From contig JAGNLW010000003.1 of assembly GCA_017999365.1 (NCBI GenBank), positions 339,082 through 403,081 on the forward strand: DNA of 64,000 nt. Direction: 5' to 3'. The stretch's first letter is position 1; the number at the start of each line of letters is the position of its first letter. Under the pieces are notes generated by a model that saw only the letters and a list, made by a program, of their open reading frames with translations, did not search any database and had not been told where the DNA came from. Shown here piece by piece: positions 47,597-55,976 of this stretch. The position numbers were made by a program, and so were the translations under genes. Source of the DNA: Candidatus Aminicenantota bacterium. Lineage in GTDB: Bacteria > Acidobacteriota > Aminicenantia > Aminicenantales > Saccharicenantaceae.

Positions 47597-48871
47597 ATGG
47601 ACAACACCCAAGCCCGCACGCTGACCCTGGGCGGCTGGAAGCCGCGCCGCCTGCTGAGCATCTTCGCCGGGGCGGGCATGATCGCCGCGTCGGCCATGAC
47701 CATCGACCACTTCTTCAAGGCCAATTACCCCAAGACCATCTTCGCCGGGTCGTTCTGCGACGTCAGCGCCTTCTTCAACTGCGACAGCTCGGCCTTCTCG
47801 GAGATCTCCCAGGTCCTGGGCATCCCCCTCGGCTTCTTCGGCCTGTTCATGGGCGCCCTCATCGTCCTCGGCGCGATCTTCCCGTCCGAGGCCTTCGAGC
47901 GGACCAACAAGTCGCTCTCGCTCCTCAACGTCCTGGGCGTGGCCTCGCTCTTCCTCTATTCCGTCCTCCAGCTCGGCAGCCTGTGCCTCCTCTGCACGGG
48001 CTTCTATATCTTCTCCGTCCTCAATTTCATCCTGTTCGTCCGCCACGGCATCGATCACGAGGCCAAGAACCCCCTGCGGCGCTGGGTCCGTCCCTCGATC
48101 AAGCTCCTGGCCGTCTTCGCCGTGGCCGCGGCCGCCGGCGCCTACGGCATGATCAAGTACCACGACGCCCGCAAGGACGCCCAGGCGGGCACGGGCGTCG
48201 ACATCGTCAGGCAGTTCTTCGAGCTGCCCAAGGTCGCCTCCCCCTCGTTCCTCTCGCCCTACTGGTCGGTCAAGTCGACCGACAATTTCGAGGACGCGGC
48301 CATCCAGGTCATCGAGTACACGGATTTCCTCTGCCCCGACTGCCTCTACCTCAGCCGGCAGATCGAACGCCTCAAACAGGATTTCGCCGGCAAGATCAAC
48401 GTGGCCATCCAGTTCTTCCCCCTCGAGGGCAAGTGCAACGAGGTCGTGCCGGAGAAGGCCAACCTCCACCCCGGCGCCTGCGAGATGACCTACCTCGCCG
48501 CCGGCAACCCGGCCCGCTTCCCGGAGATGCACGACGAGATCTGGGCCAACTTCGCCTCGCGCCGCGACCCCGGCTGGCGCGAGGCTTTCGCCCGGAAGTA
48601 CGGCGTCGCCGGCGCTACCGACGATCCGGAGCTCAAGGCACTGGTCAAGAGGATCGTCGATACGGGCGCCGAGTTCGAGAAGACCTCGGACAAGTTCTCG
48701 CACGGCATCCGCTCGACGCCGACCATGATCATCAACAACCGGATGATCATCGGAACGCTCCCCTACGAGAGCCTCAAGGCCATTTTCCAGGCCCTGGTCG
48801 AGGAGCGCGAGGGCGGTTCCCGGAAGTTCATCGAGAACTGGGTCGAGACGCCCCGCCCGAAGAAGAAATAG
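47597..48871 (+). CDS. VKOR - DsbA-like fusion for disulfide bond formation
   Basis: A 424-residue inner-membrane protein. The VKOR domain (about 20-155, four helices) has loop cysteines C54 and C62 and the quinone-proximal CLLC at 130-133. After a further helix (about 168-186), a periplasmic DsbA/thioredoxin-like domain carries CPDC at 246-249 and a cis-Pro in STPTMII. Known fusions oxidise exported proteins and pass electrons to quinone, replacing DsbB/DsbA. AAGGAG precedes the ATG. The gene lies 16 bases after pcnB and could share its transcript. Confidence 0.94.
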   Translation: MDNTQARTLTLGGWKPRRLLSIFAGAGMIAASAMTIDHFFKANYPKTIFAGSFCDVSAFFNCDSSAFSEISQVLGIPLGFFGLFMGALIVLGAIFPSEAFERTNKSLSLLNVLGVASLFLYSVLQLGSLCLLCTGFYIFSVLNFILFVRHGIDHEAKNPLRRWVRPSIKLLAVFAVAAAAGAYGMIKYHDARKDAQAGTGVDIVRQFFELPKVASPSFLSPYWSVKSTDNFEDAAIQVIEYTDFLCPDCLYLSRQIERLKQDFAGKINVAIQFFPLEGKCNEVVPEKANLHPGACEMTYLAAGNPARFPEMHDEIWANFASRRDPGWREAFARKYGVAGATDDPELKALVKRIVDTGAEFEKTSDKFSHGIRSTPTMIINNRMIIGTLPYESLKAIFQALVEEREGGSRKFIENWVETPRPKKK

Positions 48872-48877
48872 GCCGCC

Positions 48878-49728
48878 TCAGAGCCAAAGCCCGGCGGCGA
48901 CGGGCACGTCCTCACGGTCGACGAGGGCGATCGCGCCCGTCGGACAGGCGCCGCGGCAGATGCCGCAGCCGTAGCATTTCCGTTCGTCGATCGCGGCCTT
49001 GTCCTTCTTCTTGCGCGGCTCGAAGGCCTTGAACCCGCAGCGCGCGGCGCACAGGCCGCACCCCGTGCAGCGCTCCCCGTCGACGCGGGCCACGTATTCC
49101 CCCTGAAAAAGACCGGCGTCTTGAGGCCGACGGTCGTCTTCATGGCGTAGCAGGACGGCAGGGAGCAGTTGCAGATCCCGGCTAAAAACGGCGTCAGGAA
49201 CGTCCAGACGGTGTGGCAGTTGCCCTCGCGCTCGCTCTCGCGGATGAGGGCCAGGGCCTTGTCCTTGGGCATGGATTCGAGCCCGCCCGCGTGCGGCCCG
49301 ACGAGATAAGAGGCGTCGATCTCGCGCAGCAGCCCGGCCATCCCGCCCCCGTCCGGCGACATGCTGACGCCGAAGCAGTAGCGCTGCTCTCTCCCTCCGG
49401 TCGCGACGTGCCGGCAGAGGCAGGCCACCCGCACGACGGAGGTCGTCAGGGCCAGGATGCACTCGATGTCCTCGAGCGGCACGACCTGGCCGAAATGCCT
49501 CGGCTTCTGCTTGGCCGTGATCTTCCTGCGGACGCCCTTCCACAGGAAATCGGGCATGACGTCGAGGGCCGTCAGGGCCCTCTCACCCTTGGCCAGATGT
49601 CCGGGGTTCTCGAAGAAACGGGTGATGAACCGGCGCCGGCCGAGGTCGCTCATCAGGTCCTCGGCGTAGTTGTTGGCGTTGAGATACCACTTTTTCCCTT
49701 CGCCGTGCTGATGGCAAAACTCGCACAT
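48878..49728 (-). pseudogene. 4Fe-4S ferredoxin-type protein, interrupted by a one-base frameshift
   Basis: From ATG 49728 the frame gives MCEFCHQHGEGKKWYL, a Cys/His-rich start, and then a conserved-looking domain up to about 49111. The continuation with two 4Fe-4S motifs, CTGCGLCAARC and CYGCGICRGACP, is in the other frame and ends at 48878. The break falls at a run of five A (49106-49110; T5 on the coding strand). One additional T, or a -1 ribosomal slip, joins the frames as VFFQGEYVARVDGE for a 283-residue product. A sequencing or assembly error is the simplest explanation, then mutation, then programmed slippage. The restored protein would be a cytosolic iron-sulfur electron carrier of unknown partner. 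Confidence 0.75.
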
Positions 49729-50024
49729 GCCGGGGCCATCCTGCCACAGGCCGGAGGGGCTGCCAATCGCCGCCGCGGGCCTTTCGAACCGGCCCTGACC
49801 GGAAATTACCGTTCCGAGCCCTTTCCGGGCAAGAAAAAGCGCCTAAAAGCGGCTATTTCGGCCCGTGCAGAGGGTCCAGGACACGCACGATCCAAACGTC
49901 CTGCCTGAAGGGGAATCCGGACGCCGCCGTACACCCCGGAATTCGAACCCGATCTTCCGGAAATCACGGAAAATCGTCCCCAATTCCCGACCGAAAGAGC
50001 TCAAAAAAAAATTCCCAAAACCCC
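49729..50024. other. Intergenic region without a supported gene
   Basis: This stretch between the divergent ferredoxin-type and PadR genes becomes steadily more AT-rich to the right. I found no ORF with coding character, no tRNA fold and no strong terminator. The ferredoxin-type gene promoter should lie at its left side. Confidence 0.5.
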
Positions 50025-50063
50025 TTGACAAGCAGTGTGTAATACACTATAGTCTATTACACA
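50025..50063 (+). promoter_or_regulatory. PadR-gene promoter with overlapping operator
   Basis: TTGACA (50025-50030), 17 bases, TATAGT (50048-50053). A perfect 9-bp inverted repeat, TGTGTAATA (50036-50044) and TATTACACA (50055-50063), straddles the -10 element. This is the usual form of a PadR-family operator, so autorepression of the padR/HAAS pair is likely. Confidence 0.85.
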
Positions 50064-50082
50064 ATATAGTGAGGCACACATC

Positions 50083-50430
50083 ATGAGCGACAAAGAGCCC
50101 GACATCGGCAGCCTCGAAACGGAAATGAACCGGGGCTTCCTCCACATCCTCGTCCTGGCCCTCCTCGAAAAGGACATGTACGGCTATTCCATGGTCAAGC
50201 ACATCGAGGGTCTGGGCTACAAGGTCGAGGAGAATACGCTCTACCCCCTCCTCCGCCGGCTCGAGAAGAACGGCTGGATCGCTTCGAAGTGGGACCTCAC
50301 CGAGGACCGGCCCCGCAAGTTCTACGCCGTCACCGCGGCCGGCCGCTCCCTGCGGGCCGCCCTGCTCGACGTCTGGCGGACCCAGGACCGCGTCCTCAAA
50401 GAGACCATCAAGGAGACCGCCCATGTCTGA
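50083..50430 (+). CDS. PadR-family transcriptional repressor
   Basis: A 115-residue winged-helix regulator: GFLHILVLALLEKDMYGYSMVK, then NTLYPLLRRLEKNGWI (recognition helix and wing lead-in) and RKFYAVTAAGR. It is a short PadR of the PF03551 type with a small C-terminal dimerisation helix. It probably binds the palindrome overlapping its own promoter. It overlaps the next gene by 8 bases, the standard PadR/HAAS arrangement in which regulator and membrane protein are made together. Confidence 0.94.
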   Translation: MSDKEPDIGSLETEMNRGFLHILVLALLEKDMYGYSMVKHIEGLGYKVEENTLYPLLRRLEKNGWIASKWDLTEDRPRKFYAVTAAGRSLRAALLDVWRTQDRVLKETIKETAHV

Positions 50431-51397
50431 CAAGCTGGAAGCCTACCTCGAAGAGATCAGCCACTTCCTCAGCGGCCGGGCCGAGCGCGAGGAGATCCTC
50501 GGCGAGATCCGCAGCCACATCCTGGAGAAGGCCGCCGAGGGCCCGGACGAGTTCGGCGATGCCGCCGTCGCCCGGGCCATCGCCGCCTACGGCCCGGCCC
50601 GCCGGGTCGCCGAGCGCTACCTCGAGGACAAGCCCATCATCGCCCCGGCCTACAAGCGCTACCTCGTCCGCTACACTTCGCTCCTGTTCGCCGTCCACCT
50701 CGCCTTGACGGTGTTCGCCGTGGCCTTCGATAGGTCCTTCGTCATCTTCCCCTTCCTGTTCATGCCCAGGCTCGGCCCGGCCGACGTCCTGATGTACCTG
50801 CCGACGGCGTTCCTGGCCGACCTCGGCCTGGTCGCCCTCGTCCTCTACTTCGTCACCCGGAGCGGCAAGGACGTCAAGCTGCCCTGGCCCCGGTTCGGCG
50901 TCGATCTCGACGAGGCCGAGCCGCCGGCCAAGGTCCCCTTCTGGGTCGGCCGCGCCGTCACAGCCGTCGGGGCCATCGCCATGCTGGCCGTGACCGACTT
51001 CGCCCTCTACGTCTTCGCCCGCCGCGGCACCGTCTTCTTCACCGGCCTGCGCTGGAAGGACGCCCCTGCCCTGTTCGCTCCCGGGCCCGGCCGGACGGTC
51101 TCGCTCGTCGTCATCGGCCTGCTCGCCGTCTCGGCGCTGGCCCTCCTGGCCAAGCTCCTGACCCGGTCGCGCTGGGTGGACATCGTCTCCAACGCCCTGT
51201 CCCTGGCCCTCATCGGGGTCCTGCTGGCCCGGCCGTTCGACGGTCTCTTCGCCGTCGCCCTGTCCGAGCGCCTGACCGTCTGGCTCAAGTACACCCTGCG
51301 CTTCTCGCTCCTCTTCGTGGCCCTGATGATGGCCATCGACCTCGTCAAGCACATCGTCGCGGTCAGCCGGAAGCGGCTGGCCGCCGGCGCCAAATGA
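50423..51397 (+). CDS. HAAS-domain membrane protein paired with PadR
   Basis: A 324-residue protein. The N-terminal alpha-helical HAAS-type domain (about 1-75) has MSDKLEAYLEEISHFLSGR and IRSHILEKAAEG. About six to seven membrane helices follow. HAAS domains are found beside PadR regulators and are thought to link them to membrane or envelope signals. The transmembrane part is not a recognisable transporter. About 110 bases after it, before vapB, show no gene. Confidence 0.85.
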   Translation: MSDKLEAYLEEISHFLSGRAEREEILGEIRSHILEKAAEGPDEFGDAAVARAIAAYGPARRVAERYLEDKPIIAPAYKRYLVRYTSLLFAVHLALTVFAVAFDRSFVIFPFLFMPRLGPADVLMYLPTAFLADLGLVALVLYFVTRSGKDVKLPWPRFGVDLDEAEPPAKVPFWVGRAVTAVGAIAMLAVTDFALYVFARRGTVFFTGLRWKDAPALFAPGPGRTVSLVVIGLLAVSALALLAKLLTRSRWVDIVSNALSLALIGVLLARPFDGLFAVALSERLTVWLKYTLRFSLLFVALMMAIDLVKHIVAVSRKRLAAGAK

Positions 51398-51506
51398 CGC
51401 GTTCGTAGCATGCCCGGCCCTTCCCGGCAGCCGGCCTTGTCATGGCCCGGGACGCTCCGTGAGAATCCTCCGGCCCGCCGGCCGTCATCATTGATGAAAG
51501 GGGGCC

Positions 51507-51545
51507 TTGACATTATATGCATGAAAATGACATATCTATGCATAT
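51507..51545 (+). promoter_or_regulatory. vapBC promoter/operator
   Basis: TTGACA at 51507-51512 is followed by an inverted repeat, ATATGCAT (51515-51522) and ATGCATAT (51538-51545), with a 15-base spacer. Each arm contains the palindrome ATGCAT. A VapB-VapC complex typically binds such paired sites. The -10 hexamer (around 51530-51536) is weak. Confidence 0.65.
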
Positions 51546-51738
51546 GAGGACGACCATCAACATCGATGACGAACTTCTGGCCCGGGCCTCGGACCTCACC
51601 GGCGTCAAGGAAAAGACGGCGCTGGTGAGGATGGGCCTGGAGAACCTGATCGCCAGGGAAAGCGCCAAACGGCTGGCCAAGCTCGGCGGGACCGAAAAGG
51701 ACCTCGAACCCATCCCCCGGCGCAAGAGCGACTGGTAA
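51544..51738 (+). CDS. vapB: VapB-type antitoxin
   Basis: A 64-residue protein beginning MRTTINIDDELL, the ribbon-helix-helix DNA-binding segment of VapB/type II antitoxins. A charged C-terminal tail (PIPRRKSDW) probably wraps the toxin. In-frame ATG codons also occur at 51517 and 51538. The 51517 start would translate the operator itself and is less likely. The choice of 51544 over 51538 is uncertain because no clear ribosome site precedes either. Three bases separate it from vapC. Confidence 0.85.
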   Translation: MRTTINIDDELLARASDLTGVKEKTALVRMGLENLIARESAKRLAKLGGTEKDLEPIPRRKSDW

Positions 51739-51741
51739 GAG

Positions 51742-52125
51742 ATGGTCCTCGTCGACACCTCGGTCTGGATCGACCATCTCCGGACAGGGAATCCCCGGCT
51801 CGAGGCCTTGCTCGACGAGGGCGAGGTCGTGTGCCATCCCTTCATCATCGGCGAGCTGGCCTGCGGTCATGTCCGCAACAGGCGCCGGATCCTGGATCTT
51901 CTCCGTTCGCTGCCCGGGGTCGTGACAGCCGGCCATGACGAAGTGATGCGCCTCATCGACGCCCATCGGCTCATGGGCACGGGGATCGGATACTTGGACG
52001 CTCACCTTCTGGCCTCCGCGCGCCTGTCATCGACCCCCATCTGGACGTTCGACATGCCCCTTGACAGGATCGCCGTCAAGCTCGAAACGGCCTACCCCCT
52101 CGATCGAGTGAAGGAAGGCGAATAG
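51742..52125 (+). CDS. vapC: VapC-type PIN-domain ribonuclease toxin
   Basis: A 127-residue PIN nuclease with the full acidic quartet: D5 (VDTSVW), E38 (GELACG), D86 (GYLDAHLL) and D104 (TFDMPL). PIN toxins cleave tRNA or rRNA when the antitoxin is degraded. With all catalytic residues present it should be active. A half copy of the GGTAC...GTCCCC repeat (52125-52138) starts at the last base of its stop codon. Confidence 0.92.
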   Translation: MVLVDTSVWIDHLRTGNPRLEALLDEGEVVCHPFIIGELACGHVRNRRRILDLLRSLPGVVTAGHDEVMRLIDAHRLMGTGIGYLDAHLLASARLSSTPIWTFDMPLDRIAVKLETAYPLDRVKEGE

Positions 52126-52141
52126 GTACGGTGTCCCCGTT

Positions 52142-52504
52142 TCAGGGACGGTAGTTGGCGTCGTCGGCGGCGATCGACGATTCCAGGTAATAGGAGGTGG
52201 CCCGGGCCACGGTGAAGATGACGAAACCCGTCATGAGGATGGCCAGGACGATGAGCGCGACGGCCTTGGCGCTCGAGACCTTCCTAGCCAGGCCCTGGGG
52301 CGAGAGGACGTCCCAGAGGGTCTTGCCGATGAAGCCGAGCATGATCATCAGGCCGAGGAAGAGGCGGTAGCTGGTGACTTTGCCGGCGCCCGCGTCCCGG
52401 GCGTCGAGGCGGAAATAGGGGGAGACGAGCCAGAGGGCGAACAGGAGGACCAGGACGGTCACGGCGACCGCCAGGAGTTTCTTAGGGTCGAAATTTCGAT
52501 TCAC
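52142..52504 (-). CDS. Three-helix membrane protein, function unknown
   Basis: A 120-residue protein with hydrophobic segments at about 10-28, 48-62 and 80-100, and a polar C terminus AADDANYRP. The GTG start is supported by GGAGGG six bases upstream. It follows the HTH-TPR gene on the same strand after about 120 bases. No family recognised. Confidence 0.7.
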   Translation of the reverse strand: MNRNFDPKKLLAVAVTVLVLLFALWLVSPYFRLDARDAGAGKVTSYRLFLGLMIMLGFIGKTLWDVLSPQGLARKVSSAKAVALIVLAILMTGFVIFTVARATSYYLESSIAADDANYRP

Positions 52505-52625
52505 GGTCGGTCCCTCCGCGCTCTATTAGACGGGGGGAAGGCGAATACCTTCCCTTCCCGCAGGGCGATGCCATCATAACTTATCCTGTGACTGGCGCAA
52601 AGAGGGATCGGCCGTGCCGTCCGAT

Positions 52626-54521
52626 TCACAGCCCGCCGTACTTCTCCAGGCGGTCGGCGTAGCGGTGTTCCTCGCGGCGCAGGATCTCGTCGAACCGGCG
52701 TTCGCCGCGCAGCCGGTCGAGGAAATGGTCGCGCCGGTTGTTGAGGACCGGGAAGAAGTAGGCGTAGTCGTGGACCTCCTCGAAGGCGTGGCCGATGGCG
52801 TACTCGATGTTGTCGATGGCTTGGGCCTTCATCCCCAGGGCCGCGTAGACCCGCGAGACGTAGTAGGTGCGCCGGACCGAGGGGCCCGGCGGGAGCGAAG
52901 GGCCGAGGGCGGCCAGGGCGGCCTTGGGGTCCCCCCGTCCCGCGGCCAGGAGGGCCCGGACGGCCCCGACGAGCGGGTCGCCCGGCGAGAAGGTCTCGGC
53001 CATGGCCAGCTCGGCCGCCGCCGCGTCGTAGCGCTTCATGAGGATGAGGACCCGGGCCCGCTGGCAGCGCGAGCCGAAGTCGGTCGGCTCGAGCTCGATC
53101 ATCTTGTCGTAATCGGCCAGGGCCGACTCGTAGAAGCCCATCTGCTCGTAGGACCAGGCCCGGAGCCAGAAGACGTCGGCCGTCGCGCCGCCGGCCTTGA
53201 CGACCCGCGTGTAGTACTCGACGCTCCTCTCCAGGACCCCGACGCTCTGGAGGAACGATCCGATCTGGGTCAGGACGTAGAGGCTCGAGGGATCGAGCTC
53301 GTAGGCTTTCTTGAGATGGGCGAAGGCCCGGTCCATGTCCTCGACGAAGTAGGCCGTCCAGGCGACGCCGACGTTGGTCTCGGCCCGGTCGGGGGAGATC
53401 TCGTAGGCCCGCCGGTAGTTCTCGTTCATCAGGCGCAGGGCCTCCGGGTCCCGGCCCTCGTAGACGAAACGGAATTGGTAGGAGTCGCCGAGACCCAGAT
53501 AGGCCAGGGCGCAGCCGGGGTCGGCGTCGCGGGCCTGGGCGAACAGCCCGAGGGTCTTGTCGAGGTCGGCCGGCGCCAGGCTCAGGACATATTTGCGCTC
53601 GACGGCCCGGGCCGACTCGTAGAAGCGCGTGGCCTGGACCGAGCAGGCCATCAGGGCTTCCGGCCCGGCCGACGTGGGGACGTCGAAGACCCGGCGGACC
53701 GAGTTGGCCACGCGGTCCTCGAGGACCGGCATCTCGGCTTCCGTGCCGGGAGCGTGGTCGGTGAGGAGCGGCGTGGGGGCTTTGGCCCCGCGGAGCTCGT
53801 AGTCGATGCGGAGCCTGGACCCGGACCGGGTGAGATAGGCGACGAGGAGCCAATCGGCGCCGGCGCGGGCGCCGACGGCGGTCAGGTCGTCCGGTGTGAG
53901 CGGCGCGCCGGGCTCGAGCCCGAGCTTGCGGACGGCGTCGGCGACGACGGCGAAGCTGTAGACCTTGAGGTGGTCGGCGCTGCGCTGGAGATCGCGGATG
54001 AGGTGGTCGGCGACGGACTCCCCGAGGTAGTCGAGGCCCTGGTCGCCCGTGGCGTTGACCAGAGGCAGGACGGCGATCGCGGGACGCCCGGCCGTCGGCA
54101 CGACCGGGGAGGGATTGTTGATGAAGCGCCAGCCGGCGACGCCCACGACGAGGGCGCAGGCGAGGCCGGCCATGACGTACCAACGGCGGAGGAACTCCAG
54201 GGACGGCGGCAAGCGGAGGGAGCGGAGGAAGGCCGGGAGGCGGGTGAAAAGAGAGGAGGCGGGGGCGGCCGGAGCGGCGTCGCCGGAGGCCGGAGCGCCG
54301 GTCCGGTCCCAAGGAACGTCCCCGGGCTCTCGCTCGTGGAGCTTGATCTCGAGCCAGCGGTCGATCTCGTCCTTGTAGGCCATGACCCGGGCCTTGGGCG
54401 AGCCGTTGAGCCGGTGGACGGGGAGCCCCAGATGCTCCTCCCAGCGGCGGCAGGTGCGGACGTCACGGCCGAGGTAGGCGGAGATCTCCTTCCAGGACTG
54501 CAGGACCTCGCGGGCGCACAT
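52626..54521 (-). CDS. Membrane-anchored HTH - TPR regulator-like protein
   Basis: A 631-residue protein. The N-terminal helix-turn-helix (about 5-60: SWKEISAYLGRDVRTCRRWEE) resembles MerR/excisionase-type DNA-binding modules. One membrane helix follows (about 115-132). Then comes a FlgO/adenylate-cyclase-associated-type domain (AIAVLPLVNATGDQGLDYLGE, about 148-290). At least seven TPR repeats run to the end. A cytosolic DNA-binding head with a periplasmic TPR sensor recalls CadC-like one-component regulators. This architecture is frequent in Acidobacteriota. Targets unknown. TTGACA/TAATTT upstream on the minus strand. Confidence 0.88.
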   Translation of the reverse strand: MCAREVLQSWKEISAYLGRDVRTCRRWEEHLGLPVHRLNGSPKARVMAYKDEIDRWLEIKLHEREPGDVPWDRTGAPASGDAAPAAPASSLFTRLPAFLRSLRLPPSLEFLRRWYVMAGLACALVVGVAGWRFINNPSPVVPTAGRPAIAVLPLVNATGDQGLDYLGESVADHLIRDLQRSADHLKVYSFAVVADAVRKLGLEPGAPLTPDDLTAVGARAGADWLLVAYLTRSGSRLRIDYELRGAKAPTPLLTDHAPGTEAEMPVLEDRVANSVRRVFDVPTSAGPEALMACSVQATRFYESARAVERKYVLSLAPADLDKTLGLFAQARDADPGCALAYLGLGDSYQFRFVYEGRDPEALRLMNENYRRAYEISPDRAETNVGVAWTAYFVEDMDRAFAHLKKAYELDPSSLYVLTQIGSFLQSVGVLERSVEYYTRVVKAGGATADVFWLRAWSYEQMGFYESALADYDKMIELEPTDFGSRCQRARVLILMKRYDAAAAELAMAETFSPGDPLVGAVRALLAAGRGDPKAALAALGPSLPPGPSVRRTYYVSRVYAALGMKAQAIDNIEYAIGHAFEEVHDYAYFFPVLNNRRDHFLDRLRGERRFDEILRREEHRYADRLEKYGGL

Positions 54522-54561
54522 GACTTCCCCCGAGGGGCGACGGCCCCTCTAAGCTGATATT

Positions 54562-54591
54562 AAATTACTCATAAGAAAGGGGATTTGTCAA
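54562..54591 (-). promoter_or_regulatory. Promoter of the HTH-TPR gene
   Basis: On the minus strand, TTGACA (plus coordinates 54586-54591) and TAATTT (54562-54567) are 18 bases apart in a short AT-rich segment 40 bases before the ATG. Confidence 0.6.
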
Positions 54592-54623
54592 GGGACGGAT
54601 CTTGCTCCGAGAGCAGGTGACGC

Positions 54624-54652
54624 TTGGCCTTTCGCCCTTCCCGTAATAGAAT
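54624..54652 (+). promoter_or_regulatory. Promoter of the Gfo/Idh/MocA gene
   Basis: TTGGCC (54624-54629) and TAGAAT (54647-54652) are 17 bases apart, and GGAGGTGA lies before the ATG at 54692. Confidence 0.5.
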
Positions 54653-54691
54653 GCCGTCGGCGAGACAACAGGACTGCGGAGGTGAGCGCGC

Positions 54692-55948
54692 ATGGCCAAG
54701 ATCACAATGTTGGGCACGGGGCTCATCGCGACGTTCTATACGCAAACGCTGCACGGGCTGCGCGGCCGCGACCGGGTGGTCAACGTCTATTCGCGCTCGA
54801 CCGGCCGGGCACGGTCGTTCGCCGCGACGCACGGCATCGGTCGATGGACCGACGATCTGAAAAAGGCGGTCCGCGACCCCGAGTCCGAGGTCGTCGTCGT
54901 CGGCCTGCCGAACGACGTCCATCGCGAGGCCGTGAAGCTCGCGGCCGAGGCCGGTAAGGCCGTCCTCTGCACCAAGCCCCTCGGCCGGACCGCCGCGGAG
55001 GCGCTGGCCATGCTCCGGTCGGTCGAGAAGGCCGGGGTCTTCGCCGGCTACCTCGAGGACCTGGTCTACACGCCCAAGACGCTCAAGGCCCTGGCCTCGA
55101 CCGCCAAGGGCGCCATGGGCCGGGTCCTGTGGACCCGCTCGCGGGAGACCCATCCCGGCCCCCACAGCGCCTGGTTCTGGGAGCCGGAAAGGTCGGGCGG
55201 AGGGGCCCTCATCGACATGGGCTGCCACTGCGTCGAGATCGGCCGTGCCTTCCTCGGTAAGGACAAGCGCCCCCTGCGGGCTTTTTGTTGGGGAGCGACC
55301 CAGGTCCACCCCATCGAGGCCGAGGACCACGCCATCGGGCTCGTCGAGTACGAGGGCGGAGCGGTCGGCCAGCTCGAGGTCAGCTGGACCTTCCGCGGCG
55401 GCATGGACCTGCGCGACGAGGTCTGCGGCACGGAGGGCACGATCCGGCTCGACCACTTCCTGCGCACGGGCTTCGAAATGTTCACGGCCGCCGGCGAGGG
55501 CGGCTACGTCGCCGAGAAGGCCGAGGGCGAGCGGGGCTGGCTCTTCCCGGTCGGCGACGAGGCCCACGAGCTCGGTTATGTCCACATGTTCCGCGACATG
55601 CTCGACGCGCGGGAGGCCGGCCGCGAGCCGATGGAGACCTTCCGCGACGGATACATCGTCAACGCCGTCATCGACGCCTGCTACCGGTCGATGAGGTCCG
55701 GGAGGTGGGAGGACGTGCGGCTCGAGTCCGGTCTGCTAGCCGAAACGGGCCCGAAGCGGACCTGTAAGCCCCCGGAGAAAGGCCCGAAAAGGGCCTCCGG
55801 GAAGCCCCAGGAAGCGAAAACAGGGGCTAAGCGGGGGGATGGACAGGGCCGGTCGATGATCGTGAAGTCCGAGCGCCTTCCCGACGGCCGCCTCAAACGC
55901 ATTTTGAAGGACAAAGCGACGGGGCGCATCACCGAAGAGATCGAATGA
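54692..55948 (+). CDS. Gfo/Idh/MocA-family NAD(P)-dependent oxidoreductase
   Basis: A 418-residue protein. The N-terminal Rossmann domain has [15 protein letters not shown] (about 6-20) and CTKPLGRT (about 91-98, in place of the common EKP). The C-terminal substrate domain carries [15 protein letters not shown] (about 171-185). The family oxidises or reduces sugars, inositols and related polyols; substrate unknown. Residues beyond about 350 form a Lys/Pro/Gly-rich linker and a small [19 protein letters not shown] module not usual in the family. It ends 28 bases before aminopeptidase P. Confidence 0.9.
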   Translation: MAKITMLGTGLIATFYTQTLHGLRGRDRVVNVYSRSTGRARSFAATHGIGRWTDDLKKAVRDPESEVVVVGLPNDVHREAVKLAAEAGKAVLCTKPLGRTAAEALAMLRSVEKAGVFAGYLEDLVYTPKTLKALASTAKGAMGRVLWTRSRETHPGPHSAWFWEPERSGGGALIDMGCHCVEIGRAFLGKDKRPLRAFCWGATQVHPIEAEDHAIGLVEYEGGAVGQLEVSWTFRGGMDLRDEVCGTEGTIRLDHFLRTGFEMFTAAGEGGYVAEKAEGERGWLFPVGDEAHELGYVHMFRDMLDAREAGREPMETFRDGYIVNAVIDACYRSMRSGRWEDVRLESGLLAETGPKRTCKPPEKGPKRASGKPQEAKTGAKRGDGQGRSMIVKSERLPDGRLKRILKDKATGRITEEIE

Positions 55949-55976
55949 AAGCGTCTGGACAGACGGAGGATACACT

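Noticed and set aside
49900..49960. tRNA-like TTCGAA T-arm on the minus strand
   Set aside because: No matching acceptor, D or anticodon arms can be folded at proper spacing.
51517..51543. VapB start at the first ATG
   Set aside because: It would place operator bases in the coding region and adds residues before the normal ribbon-helix-helix start; kept only as an alternative.
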